DNA of 26,685 bases. Source: CAZCZU01 sp964503475. GTDB taxonomy: Bacteria > Pseudomonadota > Zetaproteobacteria > Mariprofundales > Mariprofundaceae. Made by a program: the position numbers and the translations under genes. Position 1 is the first letter of the stretch; each line of letters begins with the position of its first letter. The notes under the pieces were generated by a model, which was not told where the DNA came from, ran no database searches, and saw only the letters and a list, made by a program, of their open reading frames with translations. The stretch is taken from assembly GCA_964503475.1 (NCBI GenBank), contig CAZCZU010000035.1, positions 1 to 26,685 of the forward strand, written 5' to 3'. Positions 1-8,110 of this stretch are shown one piece after another.

Positions 1-151
1 CAATGGTCAGATCCCCCGCTTTCTTTTCTTGCTTCCCTTCTAACTGAAAATAATGAACTGTCTTTTGAAACTTCTCTGTTTCCGCCATCGCGGAATTGGA
101 CGAAACACCCAACATACAAAGCAGTGAAGCAACCACCATCAGCTTTTGCAT
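1..151 (-). CDS. Exported protein, N-terminal part only (runs off left edge)
   Basis: Only the first 50 codons lie in the window. The start at 151 is preceded by a strong GGAGGAG ribosome binding site. The protein opens with a positively charged residue, a hydrophobic run and an Ala-Met-Ala cleavage motif near residues 21-23, a typical Sec signal peptide; the mature part (ETEKFQKTVHYFQ...) is charged. It probably acts in the periplasm or outer membrane. Its place beside conjugation genes makes a mating-apparatus component possible, but no family can be assigned from this fragment. Confidence 0.7.
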   Translation of the reverse strand, partial: MQKLMVVASLLCMLGVSSNSAMAETEKFQKTVHYFQLEGKQEKKAGDLTI

Positions 152-260
152 CTCTCCTCCCCCTACTGAAATCAGTAGTGCATACCGTACCACCCCTTTC
201 GACAGGCTAAATAGCGCAATTGTGCTATGTGCCAGATGGACACTTACCCTCTTACAGATG

Positions 261-288
261 TTGTCCAAAACGCAGTTAAGCGTATGCT
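261..288 (+). promoter_or_regulatory. Candidate sigma70-type promoter
   Basis: TTGTCC (261-266) and TATGCT (283-288) are separated by 16 bp, 24 bp before the next start codon at 313. The boxes are imperfect, so this is only a candidate for the small acidic protein gene. The rest of 152-312 separates two divergent genes and shows no other clear site. Confidence 0.35.
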
Positions 289-312
289 TTATTGGATAAA
301 AAGGAGGAACCT

Positions 313-750
313 ATGACTGATTCCATCGATTGGATAAATAAAATGAACAAACTGGATGTTTCAGATCTGACAGATGGTGACCTTGTGTCCTTGAGGCTGC
401 TGATCGATGATGGATTAGTTACGTGCCTAAAAGGCAGCAAAGAAGATCCTGAGTGCCTCCTCCCTCTCGGCGAAGAAGAACTTTATGCAGATGCAGACAC
501 TCCTTTAGCCATCGAGCTCGAGCGTGACCTGTGCGGATTCGACTTCTCTCAGCTGCCAGATAACGACCGCAACCAGGTTCAGGCCCTGCTCGAGGACTTC
601 GCTGCCCGCATCAAAAAGGAATACAAAGACCGCACCTCTTTTCACTCAAGGCAATACGAAGAGTTCCGCGCCAAACTCGAAGAAGGCGCATACCTGGATA
701 ACGGCACAGGGGAAGGCCTCTATATAAAGATAGCCCCCAGAGACCATTAG
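313..750 (+). CDS. Acidic hypothetical protein
   Basis: This encodes 145 residues. The start at 313 is chosen over an in-frame ATG at 292 because AGGAGGA at 303-309 sits at the right distance from it. The protein is rich in Asp and Glu, has no signal peptide or membrane segment, and is predicted soluble and mostly helical, with a charged helix around residues 85-125. I do not recognise the family. It converges with the membrane HTH gene, leaving only 2 bp between stop codons. It probably belongs to the cargo or regulatory part of the conjugative element. Confidence 0.7.
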   Translation: MTDSIDWINKMNKLDVSDLTDGDLVSLRLLIDDGLVTCLKGSKEDPECLLPLGEEELYADADTPLAIELERDLCGFDFSQLPDNDRNQVQALLEDFAARIKKEYKDRTSFHSRQYEEFRAKLEEGAYLDNGTGEGLYIKIAPRDH

Positions 751-752
751 AC

Positions 753-1583
753 TCAGACGAACAACTCATTCAGGTGGTCGAGTGCGACCGATGCCGGCTT
801 ACGATCCCCTGGCTGACTCCACCCCAACAGATAGGAGAGGTTCTGCCGATCGACTCCGAGGCGTTCGGCCGCCCGGCTTATACTGAGCTCTTCTTCCTCA
901 ATAAATGCACGAACCCGCGCAGCCAGGCCGCGCAGTTGCCGGTACTCATCCACCTCACCTCCCTCAACCTGGTCTTCTGGCTGCGCATCCTTTGCACCAG
1001 CCCTGCGCATACGGCTTATGTAGGTTATCACCAGTACATTGGTGATCTGCAAAAGTACCAACCCAAGCGCCTGCAGCAGAACCAGCGCATAGCCCTTGTA
1101 GCCAGCCCTAGCAATAGCCTCAGCCTTTTTCGCCTGCAATTCAGCCATCCTCGAGCGCCCCTGGTCCACTCGCTGCTGAACTTCCTGGATAGCCGGCAAC
1201 CATCCGGTGCGTTTCTGGCTGTTGTGCGCATAGGTTTCTATCAGCTGCGCATCCTGCGCAATCTGCTTGCGCAGCAGTTCTATTTGCTCCTGATTGGCAG
1301 CTGCCACAGCCTCGGCCGAAGACATGGCTTCAAGCGCCGGCGCCGAAACCAGGTAGAGAGGGCCGGCCAGCAAAAGGAGTGAAGCCAGCAACCCCAGTAC
1401 ACGACTGCCGGCATCCGGCCGATACCAGAGCCACAGCCCCGCCACCTCGATCACAACAGACCACGCCCAACCAACATCCTGACTCACGTTCTCAGCCCAG
1501 AACGCAATGCTGTGGTACTGGATAAGGCCGACCCCACCGGTGAGCAAGAGAATAGGCACCAACATACTTCTGATACTATTCAT
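753..1583 (-). CDS. Multi-pass membrane protein with C-terminal helix-turn-helix
   Basis: The protein has 276 residues. Four hydrophobic segments lie near residues 7-27, 38-54, 62-82 and 164-188. Between the third and fourth is a long charged helix, probably a coiled coil (about 90-155). The cytoplasmic tail holds a helix-turn-helix-like stretch at about 233-253 (LSISRAAERLGVDRQNLSYLL region), close in pattern to sigma-54/Fis-type or phage-repressor HTHs. A DNA-binding tail tied to the membrane suggests a membrane-held regulator. A GGAGG site precedes the start. It is the last gene of an operon after an ImmA/IrrE-like protease and a small membrane protein, so release by proteolysis is an attractive but untested idea. 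Confidence 0.75.
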   Translation of the reverse strand: MNSIRSMLVPILLLTGGVGLIQYHSIAFWAENVSQDVGWAWSVVIEVAGLWLWYRPDAGSRVLGLLASLLLLAGPLYLVSAPALEAMSSAEAVAAANQEQIELLRKQIAQDAQLIETYAHNSQKRTGWLPAIQEVQQRVDQGRSRMAELQAKKAEAIARAGYKGYALVLLQALGLVLLQITNVLVITYISRMRRAGAKDAQPEDQVEGGEVDEYRQLRGLAARVRAFIEEEELSISRAAERLGVDRQNLSYLLGWSQPGDRKPASVALDHLNELFV

Positions 1584-1595
1584 ACCAAGCCTCCT

Positions 1596-1832
1596 TCAAA
1601 ACTGCAGCTGAGCCCAAGCCCAGGCCACGAAAATGATTAGGGCGACCAGAAACACCCTAGCCGTCACTCGCTCGAAAAGGGTGTTCGTTTGCTCTTCCAA
1701 CCTTTCCACAACCTCTTCGTCACCTCCCTCGATCTGCCTCCGGATTATTCGCACCCGCCTTCCGTCCGAAGCGGCAACCCGGGCGATGCGCAGAACTGCG
1801 TAGATGACAACAATGGCAATTATGAAACTCAT
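1596..1832 (-). CDS. Small two-helix membrane protein
   Basis: The protein has 78 residues, with a hydrophobic segment at the N-terminus (about 2-17) and another near the C-terminus (about 58-76), joined by a charged linker rich in Arg and Glu. Its ATG overlaps the stop of the upstream protease gene (ATGA), indicating translational coupling. The next gene starts 12 bp downstream. Family and function are unknown; the operon context suggests a partner of the protease or of the membrane HTH protein. Confidence 0.7.
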   Translation of the reverse strand: MSFIIAIVVIYAVLRIARVAASDGRRVRIIRRQIEGGDEEVVERLEEQTNTLFERVTARVFLVALIIFVAWAWAQLQF

Positions 1833-2206
1833 ACATCCTCCCTGACTCGGGGGCCACTCTCGGACCGTTGCGGGTCACTTTCGACCCACCGCCTGGCAAA
1901 CTGTTCTGCTTCACCTTCATCCGGGTCTCGCCCGGTAATGACGTGAAGGAAGTGATGACCAACCTCATGTGCCTGCGCCATCAGCTGTTCCTCCGGCGCC
2001 AGCGAAGAATCGAAAACCACCGTTACAAGCGGCCATTCACGACGATAAATACCAGTTACTCCCACCCGCTCTTCCAAGCCATGGACAGCCACAAATTCCC
2101 ACTGGTGCAACGCATCATTTGCATTCAGCTCCTCAAACGTCCCACCAGGCATCATGTACCTGGCTGCTTGAAGCGCTGCTTTAACAATTGTCTCCTGTTT
2201 GATCAT
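1829..2206 (-). CDS. ImmA/IrrE-family zinc metallopeptidase
   Basis: The protein has 125 residues. A zincin motif H80-E81-V-G-H84 is followed about 15 residues later by a GEAEQFA segment (E99), which matches the third-ligand region of the ImmA/IrrE family. In ICEBs1, ImmA cleaves the ImmR repressor and so induces the element; IrrE acts similarly on DdrO in Deinococcus. A strong GGAGGAG site precedes the start at 2206. The gene heads an operon ending with a membrane HTH protein and lies just downstream of operator-like repeats. It may control the element's own regulators; the substrate is not visible from sequence. Confidence 0.8.
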   Translation of the reverse strand: MIKQETIVKAALQAARYMMPGGTFEELNANDALHQWEFVAVHGLEERVGVTGIYRREWPLVTVVFDSSLAPEEQLMAQAHEVGHHFLHVITGRDPDEGEAEQFARRWVESDPQRSESGPRVREDV

Positions 2207-2226
2207 TGCTCCTCCCCCTGCTTTTA

Positions 2227-2262
2227 CTTCCTTAAGGAAGTTAAGAGCGCGCCTTAACTTCC
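2227..2262. promoter_or_regulatory. Operator-like overlapping palindromes
   Basis: A 14-bp palindrome CTTCCTTAAGGAAG (2227-2240) overlaps a second inverted repeat with perfect 10-bp arms, GGAAGTTAAG (2236-2245) and CTTAACTTCC (2253-2262), around a 7-bp spacer. These give several half-sites of one sequence about 20-55 bp upstream of the protease gene, as expected for an autoregulated promoter. No U-tract follows, so a terminator is less likely. Confidence 0.6.
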
Positions 2263-2591
2263 ATGACCAACACCCGCATCACCTGTGGCAAGAAGTCCAG
2301 GGATGAGCTGCCCGGCGTGGCGCGGCCCGCAGGTGCAACCGAGGACACGGGCCGGGCTGCCCCTTGACGGCTGGACACTGGTGATGCCCTCCCCTTGAGG
2401 GGCATGGGGGTGATGAAAATAAATATGGTGCGAGCCGGTAGGCGGATCGGCTGCCGAATCCCTGTAGGCAGGCGCTGCATGGCGAGAGCAGCAAGTGATG
2501 AGCGAGAGCGATGGAGCGCGCGTCGAGGAGCCATGCCCGCCGTTTGAACGTAGTGAAGAGGCCCGCACCGTTGGCCACAGGCCAACGAATC
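2263..2591. other. Gene-free structured stretch between two modules
   Basis: No convincing gene is seen; the reading frames here have poor codon patterns and no good ribosome binding sites. Nested complementary blocks are present: GCATCACC (2276-2283) with GGTGATGC (2380-2387), GTCCAG (2295-2300) with CTGGAC (2371-2376), and GCCCGG (2310-2315) with CCGGGC (2352-2357). These could fold into one arm of about 110 nt. A small CCCCTTGAGGGG hairpin follows, and GTTGGCC/GGCCAAC flank position 2580. It may be a non-coding RNA or a DNA site. Confidence 0.45.
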
Positions 2592-2735
2592 TCACCCGCC
2601 AAAAAGCATGCATATCGGTATCCAGACAAACCAGAACAGCATCCATGTCAGCCCAAACGAGTTTGCCTTCCAGAAATCAGCGGCACGCTTGTGTCGCGGA
2701 TATACCAACTCATAAAGCACATCCTTATCTCTCAT
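2592..2735 (-). CDS. 47-residue membrane protein downstream of relaxase
   Basis: A short frame begins at 2735 with AAGGGG about 7 nt upstream and ends at TGA 2592-2594. The N-terminal half is charged (MRDKDVLYELVYPRHKR...), followed by a very hydrophobic, Trp/Phe-rich helix (about residues 26-45) ending in Gly-Gly. The gene lies 70 bp after the relaxase gene on the same strand, so it could be the last member of the transfer operon. The protein would sit in the inner membrane; its role is unknown. The call rests on the membrane helix and the ribosome binding site only. Confidence 0.55.
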   Translation of the reverse strand: MRDKDVLYELVYPRHKRAADFWKANSFGLTWMLFWFVWIPICMLFGG

Positions 2736-2805
2736 ACCATACCCCTTGTTGGCCTAACTCCCGTCCTTTTAGTGAGTAGCCGCAGCTTCTCGAGATGACA
2801 CCTGC

Positions 2806-5800
2806 TCACATCGACACCCCTTTTTCTTTCTCCACTTTTTTTACAGCCTTCATAGCAGCACGAACAACTCGCATCCCGGGGCCTGCAGAAGCTAAAGTCT
2901 TTGATAATTGACGCTTGGCAATGGCACTAATGCGCCCAGTTTTCGGGCGCATTTTGTTGCCTGCTGCCTTTACCTTTCTGGTCGCGATGCTTGGGCCGGG
3001 AACCTTCTCGACACGATGAGCGGCACCCTGGCCAGAGCTCTTCTCAACGCGGGAAGCGATCGCCTCGCGTCGCTCGACCCTGGCCTCAATTCTTCTGGCG
3101 GCTTTCTCACGATCCTCCTCCCCCTTCTGGCGTGCCTTGGCATCCACCTGCGAGGCACGCGGCCCAAGCTCAGTCAGGGCATTCTCCTTTTGCCGCTGAC
3201 GCTTGATGCTTGCCTCCAGGCGACTCGTGTTGCTGGAGGCTGCCTCGTCTTGGTTCTTTCCTTTGTCATCGACAGTGATGGAGTCTGTGGGGTCGCTGAG
3301 CTTTCTCCTGGCATGCGCATTGAGAAAATCACGCACCTCGCCAAACGAATCCCGATTGATCTCGGCAATGTCGATGCCGTCTTCCTTTGAGATGGATTTC
3401 AGCAAGTTGAGCATGCCCGTTGTCGGCTTGGCATTCGAAACGTCGATTTCGCGTGGCCCGCCACGGATCGCGCTGCTCGCCTCAGCTTTCGGCAGTGAGG
3501 CGCGGTCCTCCGCCATGAACACGGCCGAATGCCTGGCACGGGAAGCCGCAACATATGCGGCCTCCCTGCCGCTCACGTCACCTGCAATGATGACGTGATC
3601 TGTCGTTCGGCCCTGGGAGCGGTAGATTGTCACCGCATGCGCGTGATCCAGATGCTGTCGCTTGCCGGCATCCAGCTTCTGGTCCTCTCCGCTGGCCAGT
3701 TTGACGGTAACGGTCTTTGCCTCGCGGTCAACGGCCGTCACCGTGGCCAACTCGCCATTGCGGCGATCGTTGCCATGGTCGTTCTTCGTCCATGCGATCG
3801 TGTCGCCGTTGGCGAGTTCAGAGGCTTCCGTGGTAAAGGCCTGGACCCTGCTCAGCCGAGCCGGGTCCCATTCAACGGTGCTTTCGTCCTTGCGCTGAAG
3901 GATCACCCTGTTTCGCTTCGTATCGACGCTGGCGACCTCCAGCGCCTCTCCTTTCTTAACGTCAAGCAATTTGTAGGCCCGGCCGAACTCCACCACGTCG
4001 CCTCGCTCGTAGCTCTGGGCCAGCTTCAGCTCTGCCTTGGTGCAGTCCTTTGCCGTCAGAGTTTCGATGGGAATGCCAGCGAAATCGATCTTCCCATTTT
4101 CGCGGAGTCGATCCCGAACCATCTGGTTCAGGTCGGCGCGATCGACGCGCAACTCCGCGACCAAAAGCGCACTGTCGCCGGTTCCCATAGCTTCAAAATA
4201 TTCACTCACGGCCTTGCTGAGCCGTGCCTCCCGAAGCATTTCAGCCGCCTCCTCAGGCGCTGTTCCTTCAGGAACCTCGCCCAGCTCGACCCACGAAAGC
4301 CTGGCTCCGCCATGGGTGCCGCGCTGCATCGCGTTGATGGCGCTCTCTCCGTCGCCATCTCTGATGGCGCTCACGACTTCTGCCAGCTGGCTGTCTTTGT
4401 GCCGCATCACCTGCTTGAGGCTGGCTGTGGCCATGCCTTTGCTCTGCATGAGCGCAAAGGGACCGCCGGCAGCAACCGCCTGCATCTGCTGGGTATCGCC
4501 CACCAGAACCAGGCGGGCGTTCTCACGCTCGGCCTTGAGAACCAGGTCCCGCATCTGCCCCGTCGATGCCAGGCCGGCTTCATCGACAATCCACAGCTGT
4601 GGCTTGTTGATCTTGCCGACCATCTGCTCGGCCTTCAGCTCATCGTCACGGCGGCGCTGGAGATGAGCGGAAAGCGTGATTCCGTCTGCGCCAATCTCTT
4701 CGCCAAGTGTCTGAGCCGCACTCGCAGTCGGGGCAATTGCCCTGATCTCGAATCCCTGCTCAGTCGCCTCTTTGGCGACTCGCTCCAGCATGAAGGTTTT
4801 GCCGGCGCCGGCATAACCCTGCACCCCCACGATGCGGTCAGTGGTGGTCAATGCCAGGCGGGCAGCTTCAGCCTGGCCGGCGTTCAGCCCATCCGTGGCA
4901 GCACGAAGGGCTGCCGAATCCGACTGGATGGAGGGCATGACTCCGCGCCCTGCCTCCAGGGACCGGATCAGCTGCAACTCGCGCTTTACCGCCTTCTTCG
5001 TGGTCAGGAACTTGCCGTCATCCTTTTCGACGAGAAGGATCTCGCCCTTGTCGATCGCCCGACGCAGGGCTGCATTGACATCATCTATGCCAGCGACGCC
5101 GACGGCTCGCTGCATCGCGGCAGCCTCGACCCTTCGGGCGGCCACCATGGATTCGCGCTCTGTCGCATGCTCCAGGGCAAAGCGAACAGCCTTGTCCGCC
5201 GCCCTGAGGCGTTCTGAGGCCTCAGGAATAGTGGAAGCGGCCTCAGGTATGCTGAGGTCAGCTCCGCATGCCTTAGCACGCTGTAGCCACTCCTGACGAT
5301 TGTCTGCCAGCTCTTCGGAGGAGTGGGCCTTCTTGGCTACACGAGTGCGGGAGGCGGCCAGCTCACTGGCCCTGGCTCCCTGCTGTCCGGACTCCGCAAG
5401 ACTGGCCTCGATCTGCTTGCGGCGCTCGCTGAAGACTTCGACCTGTTCCCGCGAGTAGCCATCCAGTTCAAACTGGCCATCCACGGTGGTCTGGTGGACG
5501 CCATATCCGAGCCTTTGCATCTCCTGTGCGAGCTCGCCCCGATAGATCGCACCACCGAGCATCTTCATGCGGAAGAGCTCTTCCGAGCTCAATGCCCGCC
5601 ACTTCTTACCGTCGTATGTCGCATTGGCTACAACCGCATGGGTGTGGAGTTGCGGGTCCATCTCCCGGCTGGTCTGATGCTGGAACATCGCCGCCGTGAA
5701 ATTCCCCGTCTTAACGGTGGTTATTTCGCCATCTTTCTTGACTCGCGTCTGGGCGGTCCGCGCCTCCATGATCTCCATGGCCCTTCGGGTCGCGGCCGCA

Positions 5801-6126
5801 TGCGCCTCAAGGATGCGGTCATCGCCAGCGACAAGGGCCTGAATGGAGACGGACTTGGGAGCGGAGAAGGTCAGGTCGTAACCCATGCGGCGCTTACCTG
5901 ACGGACCTGCCGGCATCTTAGTCCCGCCCGGAAGCTCGCCGTCCATGACCTTCTCAAACTGCTCCTGTGACACGGCACCGGTCAGGCCCAGCCTGTCGGC
6001 TCCCTGGCCGAACCAGGCTGTAGCATCCTGGGCCTCTTTCGCCCAATATTCCTTTTGCCCGCTCTCTTTTTCGAAATAGGCGGCAAGGTCCCCGCCCGAG
6101 CCAGTGAGAGGAGCAACGCTCAGCAT
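2806..6126 (-). CDS. traI: MOBF conjugative relaxase-helicase (TraI/TrwC family)
   Basis: The protein has 1106 residues from the start at 6126, chosen because GGGAG precedes it and its ATG overlaps the stop of the coupling-protein gene (ATGCTGA). The N-terminal relaxase domain carries candidate catalytic tyrosines Y17 and Y27 (TrwC has Y18/Y26) and the metal-binding HQTSREMDPQLHTH cluster (H150, H161, H163). The central superfamily I helicase has Walker A GYAGAGKT (437-444), Walker B LWIVDEAG (511-518), GDTQQ (543-547), a motif V region (IYRSQGR, about 835) and ASRARHS (about 861). The last ~170 residues are Lys/Arg-rich and probably coiled. It nicks oriT, stays bound to the 5' end and unwinds the transferred strand. 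The size is between TrwC (~970) and F TraI (~1750). Confidence 0.96.
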   Translation of the reverse strand: MLSVAPLTGSGGDLAAYFEKESGQKEYWAKEAQDATAWFGQGADRLGLTGAVSQEQFEKVMDGELPGGTKMPAGPSGKRRMGYDLTFSAPKSVSIQALVAGDDRILEAHAAATRRAMEIMEARTAQTRVKKDGEITTVKTGNFTAAMFQHQTSREMDPQLHTHAVVANATYDGKKWRALSSEELFRMKMLGGAIYRGELAQEMQRLGYGVHQTTVDGQFELDGYSREQVEVFSERRKQIEASLAESGQQGARASELAASRTRVAKKAHSSEELADNRQEWLQRAKACGADLSIPEAASTIPEASERLRAADKAVRFALEHATERESMVAARRVEAAAMQRAVGVAGIDDVNAALRRAIDKGEILLVEKDDGKFLTTKKAVKRELQLIRSLEAGRGVMPSIQSDSAALRAATDGLNAGQAEAARLALTTTDRIVGVQGYAGAGKTFMLERVAKEATEQGFEIRAIAPTASAAQTLGEEIGADGITLSAHLQRRRDDELKAEQMVGKINKPQLWIVDEAGLASTGQMRDLVLKAERENARLVLVGDTQQMQAVAAGGPFALMQSKGMATASLKQVMRHKDSQLAEVVSAIRDGDGESAINAMQRGTHGGARLSWVELGEVPEGTAPEEAAEMLREARLSKAVSEYFEAMGTGDSALLVAELRVDRADLNQMVRDRLRENGKIDFAGIPIETLTAKDCTKAELKLAQSYERGDVVEFGRAYKLLDVKKGEALEVASVDTKRNRVILQRKDESTVEWDPARLSRVQAFTTEASELANGDTIAWTKNDHGNDRRNGELATVTAVDREAKTVTVKLASGEDQKLDAGKRQHLDHAHAVTIYRSQGRTTDHVIIAGDVSGREAAYVAASRARHSAVFMAEDRASLPKAEASSAIRGGPREIDVSNAKPTTGMLNLLKSISKEDGIDIAEINRDSFGEVRDFLNAHARRKLSDPTDSITVDDKGKNQDEAASSNTSRLEASIKRQRQKENALTELGPRASQVDAKARQKGEEDREKAARRIEARVERREAIASRVEKSSGQGAAHRVEKVPGPSIATRKVKAAGNKMRPKTGRISAIAKRQLSKTLASAGPGMRVVRAAMKAVKKVEKEKGVSM

Positions 6127-7745
6127 GTCCACTCCCTGAACTCCTTCCATCGGATCTGCGGCCGGTGCGCAGGAACCGTCACAAGTGCCTTGGGGTAATC
6201 TCCAGACAGCTTCAGATATCCTTTCAGGTCTGGCAGCTCCTGAAACTCGGATGCCATCACAAGCGGCTCCCGCGAAACCTGCTCGCCGAGCGAAACACCC
6301 TGGTTGCGGCCGGCGTTGTCGCTCTGGTTGCGGCGGGTGACTTCACGTTCGCCCATGGAGTCTTGCGCCCACTTCGCTGACTCGGGATCGTTGACGCGGA
6401 AAATGAAGCGTGAGTTGCAGCAATCCAGCAGCGCAACGGCACCTTCGCGGCCGTAGATTTTTTGCAGCTGGGCGAAGTTCTGGAAGCCCAACAAGGCAGC
6501 CGCTCCATATTTGCGGCCCTGGCTCAGCAAATCCCCCATGGACTGGAGCTGGTGCAGGTCGGCGAACTCATCGATGATAATCCAGATGCGGCGATGGTTG
6601 TTGGCGTCTCCCATGGTCATCAGCTCCCGAGCTGCCATGTCGAACCACAGGGAGAGCAGCGGCTTCAGCTCGGGCTTCCGATCTTTCGGAACCGTAATGA
6701 AGGTGAAGCCGCTTCCGTTCCGAATCCAGTCACGGAGACTGAAGGGCTCTTTGAAATGCGGCTCGCGCTCTGCCAGGTGCTCTAGCCAGCGCAACTGCTG
6801 GGTGGCATGGGCATGAATGCCGCCAGCCTGCTCCCCTTCCCCGCTTCCGAGCGCAGATGCTGCAACGGTCCCGGCGAGTAGCTTCTTAAGCTCCTCGGTG
6901 GAGCCGTAAAGCATCCAGTCGCGAAGGTTGGCAAGCGTGGCCTGATTCGTCTCATGGAGGCGCTGAAGCACGCCCGACAAAAGGTTACGGGCGCCGTTCG
7001 ACCAGAACTCGCCACCTGCATCTTTCGATTCAGGCACCAGAGAACTAGCCAGGGCGAGGCAATCACTTTTGGTTTTGACCTCATTGAATATGGACCAATC
7101 ATCGGCACGTCGATCATACGGGTTAAGAAGCCAATCCCCTTTCTGGCCATAAACAGAAAAGTAATGCCCCCCCGGATCATAGATCAGCGCTTTTTCACCC
7201 CGGACCCTGATCTGATCCAGCAGCCCGCGAATCAGTGTCGATTTCCCCACGCCGGTTGCTCCAAGGACTGCAATCATTTGACGCTCAGCCCCAGGAGGCA
7301 CCGGCACGCCAGCCAGGGTAAATTCCGTCTCCATTCCCAACTTTTTTGCCCGCCGACTAACTTCTCTACCAAGCTGATCAGAAGTGATGATGCGAGCGCC
7401 ACGGCGGTATTTCTCGATTTTGGATTTGCAACCCACTGTCGAAAAAACCCAAAACACTCCGCCGGCGGCCGCCACTGCAGCCAGCAATCCAAAGGGCGCA
7501 CTCTGTTTCATTCGTAGAAAGAACTGTGCCCATTCCAGCGACCGCTTAGCCTTCAGACGCTCTGCCTGGCTCGCTGCAAAGAGTCCAGTTTTTGCAGCAT
7601 TCAATTCACCAGGGCTGGCAGCCAATGACAGGATTAGAGCCATGACCCCGATGCCTACGACCAATCCAGCGATCAGCATCATCTTCAGTTGTCGGCCGGC
7701 CATGCTCAGGACATGGCGTGTATATTCGGAACCTGTGAGACTCAT
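6120..7745 (-). CDS. traD: Type IV coupling protein (TraD/TrwB family)
   Basis: The protein has 541 residues, close to TrwB. Two N-terminal membrane helices (about 21-43 and 84-104) flank a periplasmic segment. The hexameric ATPase domain has Walker A GATGVGKST (162-170), a YDPGG motif (189-193) and Walker B IWIIIDEF (387-394). Such proteins recruit the relaxosome to the type IV secretion channel and power DNA export. A strong GGAGGTGA site precedes the start. The gene lies 14 bp after the ribbon-helix-helix gene and overlaps the relaxase gene, the usual order for MOBF systems. The short C-terminus lacks the long acidic tail of F TraD. Confidence 0.95.
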   Translation of the reverse strand: MSLTGSEYTRHVLSMAGRQLKMMLIAGLVVGIGVMALILSLAASPGELNAAKTGLFAASQAERLKAKRSLEWAQFFLRMKQSAPFGLLAAVAAAGGVFWVFSTVGCKSKIEKYRRGARIITSDQLGREVSRRAKKLGMETEFTLAGVPVPPGAERQMIAVLGATGVGKSTLIRGLLDQIRVRGEKALIYDPGGHYFSVYGQKGDWLLNPYDRRADDWSIFNEVKTKSDCLALASSLVPESKDAGGEFWSNGARNLLSGVLQRLHETNQATLANLRDWMLYGSTEELKKLLAGTVAASALGSGEGEQAGGIHAHATQQLRWLEHLAEREPHFKEPFSLRDWIRNGSGFTFITVPKDRKPELKPLLSLWFDMAARELMTMGDANNHRRIWIIIDEFADLHQLQSMGDLLSQGRKYGAAALLGFQNFAQLQKIYGREGAVALLDCCNSRFIFRVNDPESAKWAQDSMGEREVTRRNQSDNAGRNQGVSLGEQVSREPLVMASEFQELPDLKGYLKLSGDYPKALVTVPAHRPQIRWKEFREWTC

Positions 7746-7759
7746 CTTCTCACCTCCTG

Positions 7760-8110
7760 CTAAAGGTCGTCGGGCGAGATGACGGAGATACCGTCATCAT
7801 CTGCCTGCCGGGCTTCCGGCTCGAAATTTTCGGCGAGCAGCTTCTGGCGCTCATCGCCGATCTGGGATCGCTGTGCCGCTGACGGCATCAGCATGATTCG
7901 CAGGTGAGCTAGGACTGAGATGCTCAGGTCGGCTGCAAGCATAGCGGCCTGCGATTCAGCTGCCGGTGCACCGCCAGCAAGCTGCTGCTGGACCGCCTCG
8001 CGAATCCATGCCGAGCGGCTTTTGCCGAGCGCCTTGGCCTCGGCCTCGATGATGGCGACCTCTCGCGCATCGAGGTGGACGCTGATTGGAATGGTCTTTT
8101 TGCGATTCAT
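7760..8110 (-). CDS. Ribbon-helix-helix relaxosome accessory protein
   Basis: The protein has 116 residues from 8110, where AAGGAG precedes ATG; an upstream extension in the same frame has atypical composition and overlaps the oriT-like region. Residues 6-45 match a CopG/MetJ-type fold: a strand PISVHLDAREV, a helix with EAEAKALG, then SRSAWIREAVQQQL. The C-terminal half is helical and acidic. Encoded directly upstream of the coupling protein and relaxase and beside a repeat-rich gap, it is probably the TrwA/TraY/MobC-like protein that binds oriT and represses its own operon. Confidence 0.85.
   Translation of the reverse strand: MNRKKTIPISVHLDAREVAIIEAEAKALGKSRSAWIREAVQQQLAGGAPAAESQAAMLAADLSISVLAHLRIMLMPSAAQRSQIGDERQKLLAENFEPEARQADDDGISVISPDDL

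Noticed and set aside
96..299. A plus-strand frame of 67 codons at the left end.
   Set aside because: It lies opposite the signal-peptide gene that starts at 151, has no ribosome binding site and runs into the promoter region of the next gene.
2241..2646. Several overlapping minus-strand frames of 94-130 codons in the 2.24-2.65 kb gap.
   Set aside because: They overlap each other in different frames, lack good ribosome binding sites and have low-complexity composition typical of structured non-coding DNA; only the 47-codon frame at 2592-2735 looks real.
3529..5217. A plus-strand open frame of about 560 codons opposite the relaxase gene.
   Set aside because: The relaxase on the minus strand has all family motifs; the opposite frame has no domain pattern or start signal.
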